The position numbers and the translations under genes are program-made. Below, piece after piece: positions 61,694 through 64,000 of a stretch of 64,000 nt of DNA. Origin of the DNA: Nocardia terrae (GTDB taxonomy: Bacteria > Actinomycetota > Actinomycetes > Mycobacteriales > Mycobacteriaceae); NCBI RefSeq assembly GCF_009760405.1, contig NZ_WRPP01000005.1, positions 310,001-374,000 on the forward strand, given 5' to 3'. A model generated the notes under the pieces. That model did not search any database, was not told the origin of the DNA, and worked only from the letters and a program-made list of their open reading frames with translations. Numbering within the stretch: the first letter of the stretch is position 1; each line of letters begins with the position of its first letter.

Positions 61694-63559
61694 TCAGGAA
61701 TTGGGGTGGAGGGTGAGGCGGCGAGCGCGGTGGGCGCTCATGCGGACCGGTGCGTTGACCGCGCCGAAGCCGCGGTAGCCGCCGACGCGCTGGACGATTT
61801 CGAAGAAGACGCGGCTGCCGAGCAGTTCGGTGTAGAGGTGGTAAAACTCGCCGTGGTCATCGCGGTCGTACATGATGCCGAGGGCGGCCATGCAGCCGAG
61901 TTCAGGTGCGGGAAATCCGATTCGGGCGTCGAGGTCGGCGTAGTAGTTCGCCGGGATGTCCAGCATCGGCGCGCCGCGGCGCCGCAACTCGGTCGCGGTG
62001 GCGAAGATATCACCGGTCTCGAATGCCACGTGCTGTGGATCGGGCACGCCGGGCGCCCAGGAGCCGCGGCGTAGCAGCGTGGAACTCAGCACTATACGTA
62101 GAGTTTCGGTGTCATTACGCACGGTGCGGTCGCGCACCAGCCCGTAGGGCGCGGCGTACTGGGTCTCATCCTCGAGGTCCAGGCCGAGGGCGGCGCGATA
62201 GAACAGCGCGGCTTCGTCGAAGTAGTCGAAGGGCTGGGCCAGGCCGAGGTGGTCGATGCCGGTGAGCCCTACAGGCGAGTGCGTTTCGGCCGTGAGTTCG
62301 AAACCGGTTCGGGTCGGGGTGAAGTCACCGAGCCAGCCGTCGGAACCGGTGCGGCAGAAGAAGATCGAGGACCCGTCCGGTGCACCGATGTGGGCAAGGT
62401 CGGCCTCGGCGGGAGCATGTGCACGGGGCAGGATCGGCGCGAGCATGGCGTCGGCACGGGCGGCCGACCGCCCGGGATCGTCGCTTTCCACGGCGAAAGC
62501 ACCGATCTCCGCGAGGTCGGGGTGGTGGTGGTCGGTGATGGTGCCGTTCAGCAGTATCCGCGCCCGCCCCTGCTGCCACAGCTGTACCGGTTTGGTCCGA
62601 TGCGTCCCGGTGTGTGTGAAACCCATGGCCGTCAGGGTTTCCGCGATGGTTCCGGCGGCCGCGCCGCCGACGGCGAGTTCGGTGAACGCGTGCCCGAGCA
62701 GCTGCGGCGGAGCCGGTGGCCGCGCGATCTCGGCACGCCCCGACCGGAGGGCATGCGCCTCTTCCAGCCACAGCAGTGAGCGCATGGCATCGCGCGCGGC
62801 CCGATGCGGATCTGCTTGGCGGAAGACGTCGTTGAAGACTTCGAGCGAGAGCGGCCCGCGGTATCCGGCATCGAGCACATGGCCCAGGAAAGCGGGCAGA
62901 TCGAACGCGCCCTGGCCCGGGAACAACCGGTAGTGGCGACTCCATTGCAGCACGTCCATGGCCAGTCGCGGGGCATCGGCCAACTGCAGGAAGAAGATCC
63001 GGTCACCGGGGAGTTTCGCGATCCCCGACGCGTCATCGGTGCGGGACAGGATGTGGAAGCTGTCCAGGCACAGGCCGAGTGCCGGGTGATCGGCGATGTC
63101 GACGATGCGCCAGGAGTGTTCCCAGGTGTTGACGTGCCGTCCCCACGCGAGGGCCTCGTAGGCGACGCGCAGCCCGCGGTCGGCCGCGTGCCCGGCTAGG
63201 ACTCGCAGCTGTTCCGCGGCGAGTTCGTCATCATCCATGGCCTGTGGGGCGACCGAGGAGCAAACCAGCACGGTGTCGGTTCCGAGCTCGGTCATGAGAT
63301 CGAACTTGCGTGCTGCCCGGCGCAGATTCGCCTCGAAATCCTGCCGCGGGACGGCCTCGATGTCGCGCATCGGTTGATAGAGGTCGATCGACAGGCCCAG
63401 GTCCGCGCAGCGCCGCCGCACCTGCGATGGGCTCAGCGGGCTCGCGATCAGGTCGTTCTCGAACACCTCGATGCCGTCGAAGCCGGCCGCCGCGGCGGCG
63501 GACAGCTTGTCCTCGAGAGTGCCGGACAGGCAGACGGTGGCGATGGAGCGTGCAGTCAC
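61694..63559 (-). CDS. qsuB: 3-dehydroshikimate dehydratase fused to a HPPD-like VOC domain (QsuB/QuiC1 type)
   Basis: A 621-residue fusion. Residues 1-285 are a xylose-isomerase-like TIM barrel with metal ligands in AYEALAWGRHVNTWEHSW, LGLCLDSFHIL, FFLQLADAP and GPLSLEVFND, as in AsbF/QuiB. Residues 300-615 are a 4-hydroxyphenylpyruvate-dioxygenase-like domain with GIDHLGL, PQHVAFE and FFEIVQR metal ligands. QsuB converts 3-dehydroshikimate to protocatechuate; the role of the fused domain is debated. GTG 63559 is preferred; a palindromic operator lies 24 bp upstream of it. Confidence 0.9.
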   Translation of the reverse strand: MTARSIATVCLSGTLEDKLSAAAAAGFDGIEVFENDLIASPLSPSQVRRRCADLGLSIDLYQPMRDIEAVPRQDFEANLRRAARKFDLMTELGTDTVLVCSSVAPQAMDDDELAAEQLRVLAGHAADRGLRVAYEALAWGRHVNTWEHSWRIVDIADHPALGLCLDSFHILSRTDDASGIAKLPGDRIFFLQLADAPRLAMDVLQWSRHYRLFPGQGAFDLPAFLGHVLDAGYRGPLSLEVFNDVFRQADPHRAARDAMRSLLWLEEAHALRSGRAEIARPPAPPQLLGHAFTELAVGGAAAGTIAETLTAMGFTHTGTHRTKPVQLWQQGRARILLNGTITDHHHPDLAEIGAFAVESDDPGRSAARADAMLAPILPRAHAPAEADLAHIGAPDGSSIFFCRTGSDGWLGDFTPTRTGFELTAETHSPVGLTGIDHLGLAQPFDYFDEAALFYRAALGLDLEDETQYAAPYGLVRDRTVRNDTETLRIVLSSTLLRRGSWAPGVPDPQHVAFETGDIFATATELRRRGAPMLDIPANYYADLDARIGFPAPELGCMAALGIMYDRDDHGEFYHLYTELLGSRVFFEIVQRVGGYRGFGAVNAPVRMSAHRARRLTLHPNS

Positions 63560-63582
63560 AAGCGATTCCAAACTTTGACGAA

Positions 63583-63599
63583 TGTTCGCTATGCGAACA
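63583..63599. promoter_or_regulatory. IclR-type palindromic operator before qsuB
   Basis: TGTTCGC-TAT-GCGAACA, a perfect 7-bp-arm palindrome of the kind bound by IclR-family regulators. Related sites stand before the divergent alcohol dehydrogenase gene. Confidence 0.65.
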
Positions 63600-63746
63600 C
63601 TTGTGCGTAATGTAGACACAGGGTAGGGGGTGATCCGAGTCACTGTCAATCAGCCGACCATGCTGGGCAATTCCGGGTCAAAACTGGTCAAGCGATACAG
63701 AGGATGCCGAAAAGCGACTTGAGTCACCAGCCCGAGAAGCCTACGA

Positions 63747-63782
63747 TGTGCGTATAGCAACCACATGTTCGCATAGCGCACA
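63747..63782. promoter_or_regulatory. Tandem IclR-type sites before the alcohol dehydrogenase gene
   Basis: TGTTCGC-ATA-GCGCACA (63766-63782) differs from the site at 63583 in two arm positions. TGTGCGTATAGCAACCA (63747-63763) is a weaker copy 19 bp upstream. They suggest shared control of the divergent qsuB and dehydrogenase genes. The regulator gene is not in the window. Confidence 0.55.
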
Positions 63783-63796
63783 TATTAGGAGACGGC

Positions 63797-64000
63797 ATGA
63801 AGGCAGCGACTCTCATTGCACCGGAGCGGATCTCGGTCATCGACGTGCCCGACCCGACTTGCGGACCACGCGAGGTCCTGGTGCGCATGCGCGGGGTCGG
63901 ACTATGCGGCTCGGACCTGTCGGTGTACCGCGGCCACCGCGCGGTACCCGACCTGCCGTGGATCCTCGGACACGAAGGCGTCGGCGATATCGTCGCCGTC
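63797..64000 (+). CDS. Zinc-dependent alcohol dehydrogenase family protein, C-terminus beyond window
   Basis: The first 68 codons show the MDR family: VRMRGVGLCGSDLSVYRGH with the catalytic zinc Cys near residue 37, and ILGHEGVGDIV with the His-Glu pair near 60. ATG 63797 follows TTAGGAGACGGC. The substrate cannot be read from this part; its shared operators with qsuB suggest a role in quinate or shikimate use or a linked sugar acid. Confidence 0.85.
   Translation, partial: MKAATLIAPERISVIDVPDPTCGPREVLVRMRGVGLCGSDLSVYRGHRAVPDLPWILGHEGVGDIVAV

Overview
The window is high-GC actinobacterial chromosome, most likely Nocardia or a close mycolate-containing relative. Signs of this are an Rv1733c-type membrane protein, a DUF397 protein paired with a DUF5753-type regulator, tandem MpaB-type (DUF2236) oxygenases, an Rv3235-type protein, an LCP cell-wall ligase and a DUF6131-like small membrane protein. 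I could support no tRNA, rRNA or CRISPR array.

Layout. 1-29.8 kb is ordinary chromosome: an ABC1 kinase cut by the left edge, an acyl-CoA carboxylase beta subunit, a secreted lipase, a thioesterase, regulators (GntR, HxlR, TetR, XRE), transporters, MpaB oxygenases, an HpnE-like flavoprotein, an LCP protein, an ATP-dependent DNA ligase and several small membrane proteins. Within it, 7.0-9.3 kb holds a DUF397/DUF5753 regulatory module. Its regulator gene is broken by a one-base insertion, and two small-protein genes beside it share a nearly identical promoter with a palindrome over the -35 box.

29.9-48.5 kb is an integrated mobile element. A tyrosine integrase and an excisionase lie at the left end. 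A rightward series follows: DUF4192, DprA-like, Rv3235-like, DUF932, ParB-like, primase-polymerase and SSB proteins, small proteins, a 1545-residue MobF relaxase-helicase, and an endonuclease VII-like/GIY-YIG fusion. No coupling protein or type IV secretion gene is visible, so the element looks mobilisable rather than self-transmissible. Two nested palindromes of 180-200 bp (31.6-31.8 and 40.6-40.8 kb) and a shared 15-bp site containing CCCATATGGG (31.56 and 42.75 kb) are unexplained.

48.5-50 kb is a junction with a NUDIX hydrolase and an FMN-binding protein gene stopped by an in-frame TAG codon.

50-64 kb is the most interesting part: a plant-tannin catabolic locus. A FadR-type GntR regulator sits beside an operon with GalB-type 4-oxalomesaconate hydratase, a DUF1932 dehydrogenase, a GalC/RraA-type aldolase, GalD-type tautomerase and a VOC-family extradiol dioxygenase, followed by an aromatic-acid MFS transporter and a subtype-B tannase lipoprotein. 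Five copies of one 20-bp imperfect palindrome stand before the YagU-like gene, the regulator, the operon, the transporter and the tannase, which outlines a local regulon. The usual LigAB-type gallate dioxygenase is absent here, so the VOC enzyme may open the ring. Downstream, a QsuA-like transporter and a QsuB-like fused 3-dehydroshikimate dehydratase suggest quinate/shikimate use. Together the genes could handle both halves of galloyl-quinate tannins. The window ends inside a zinc alcohol dehydrogenase gene.
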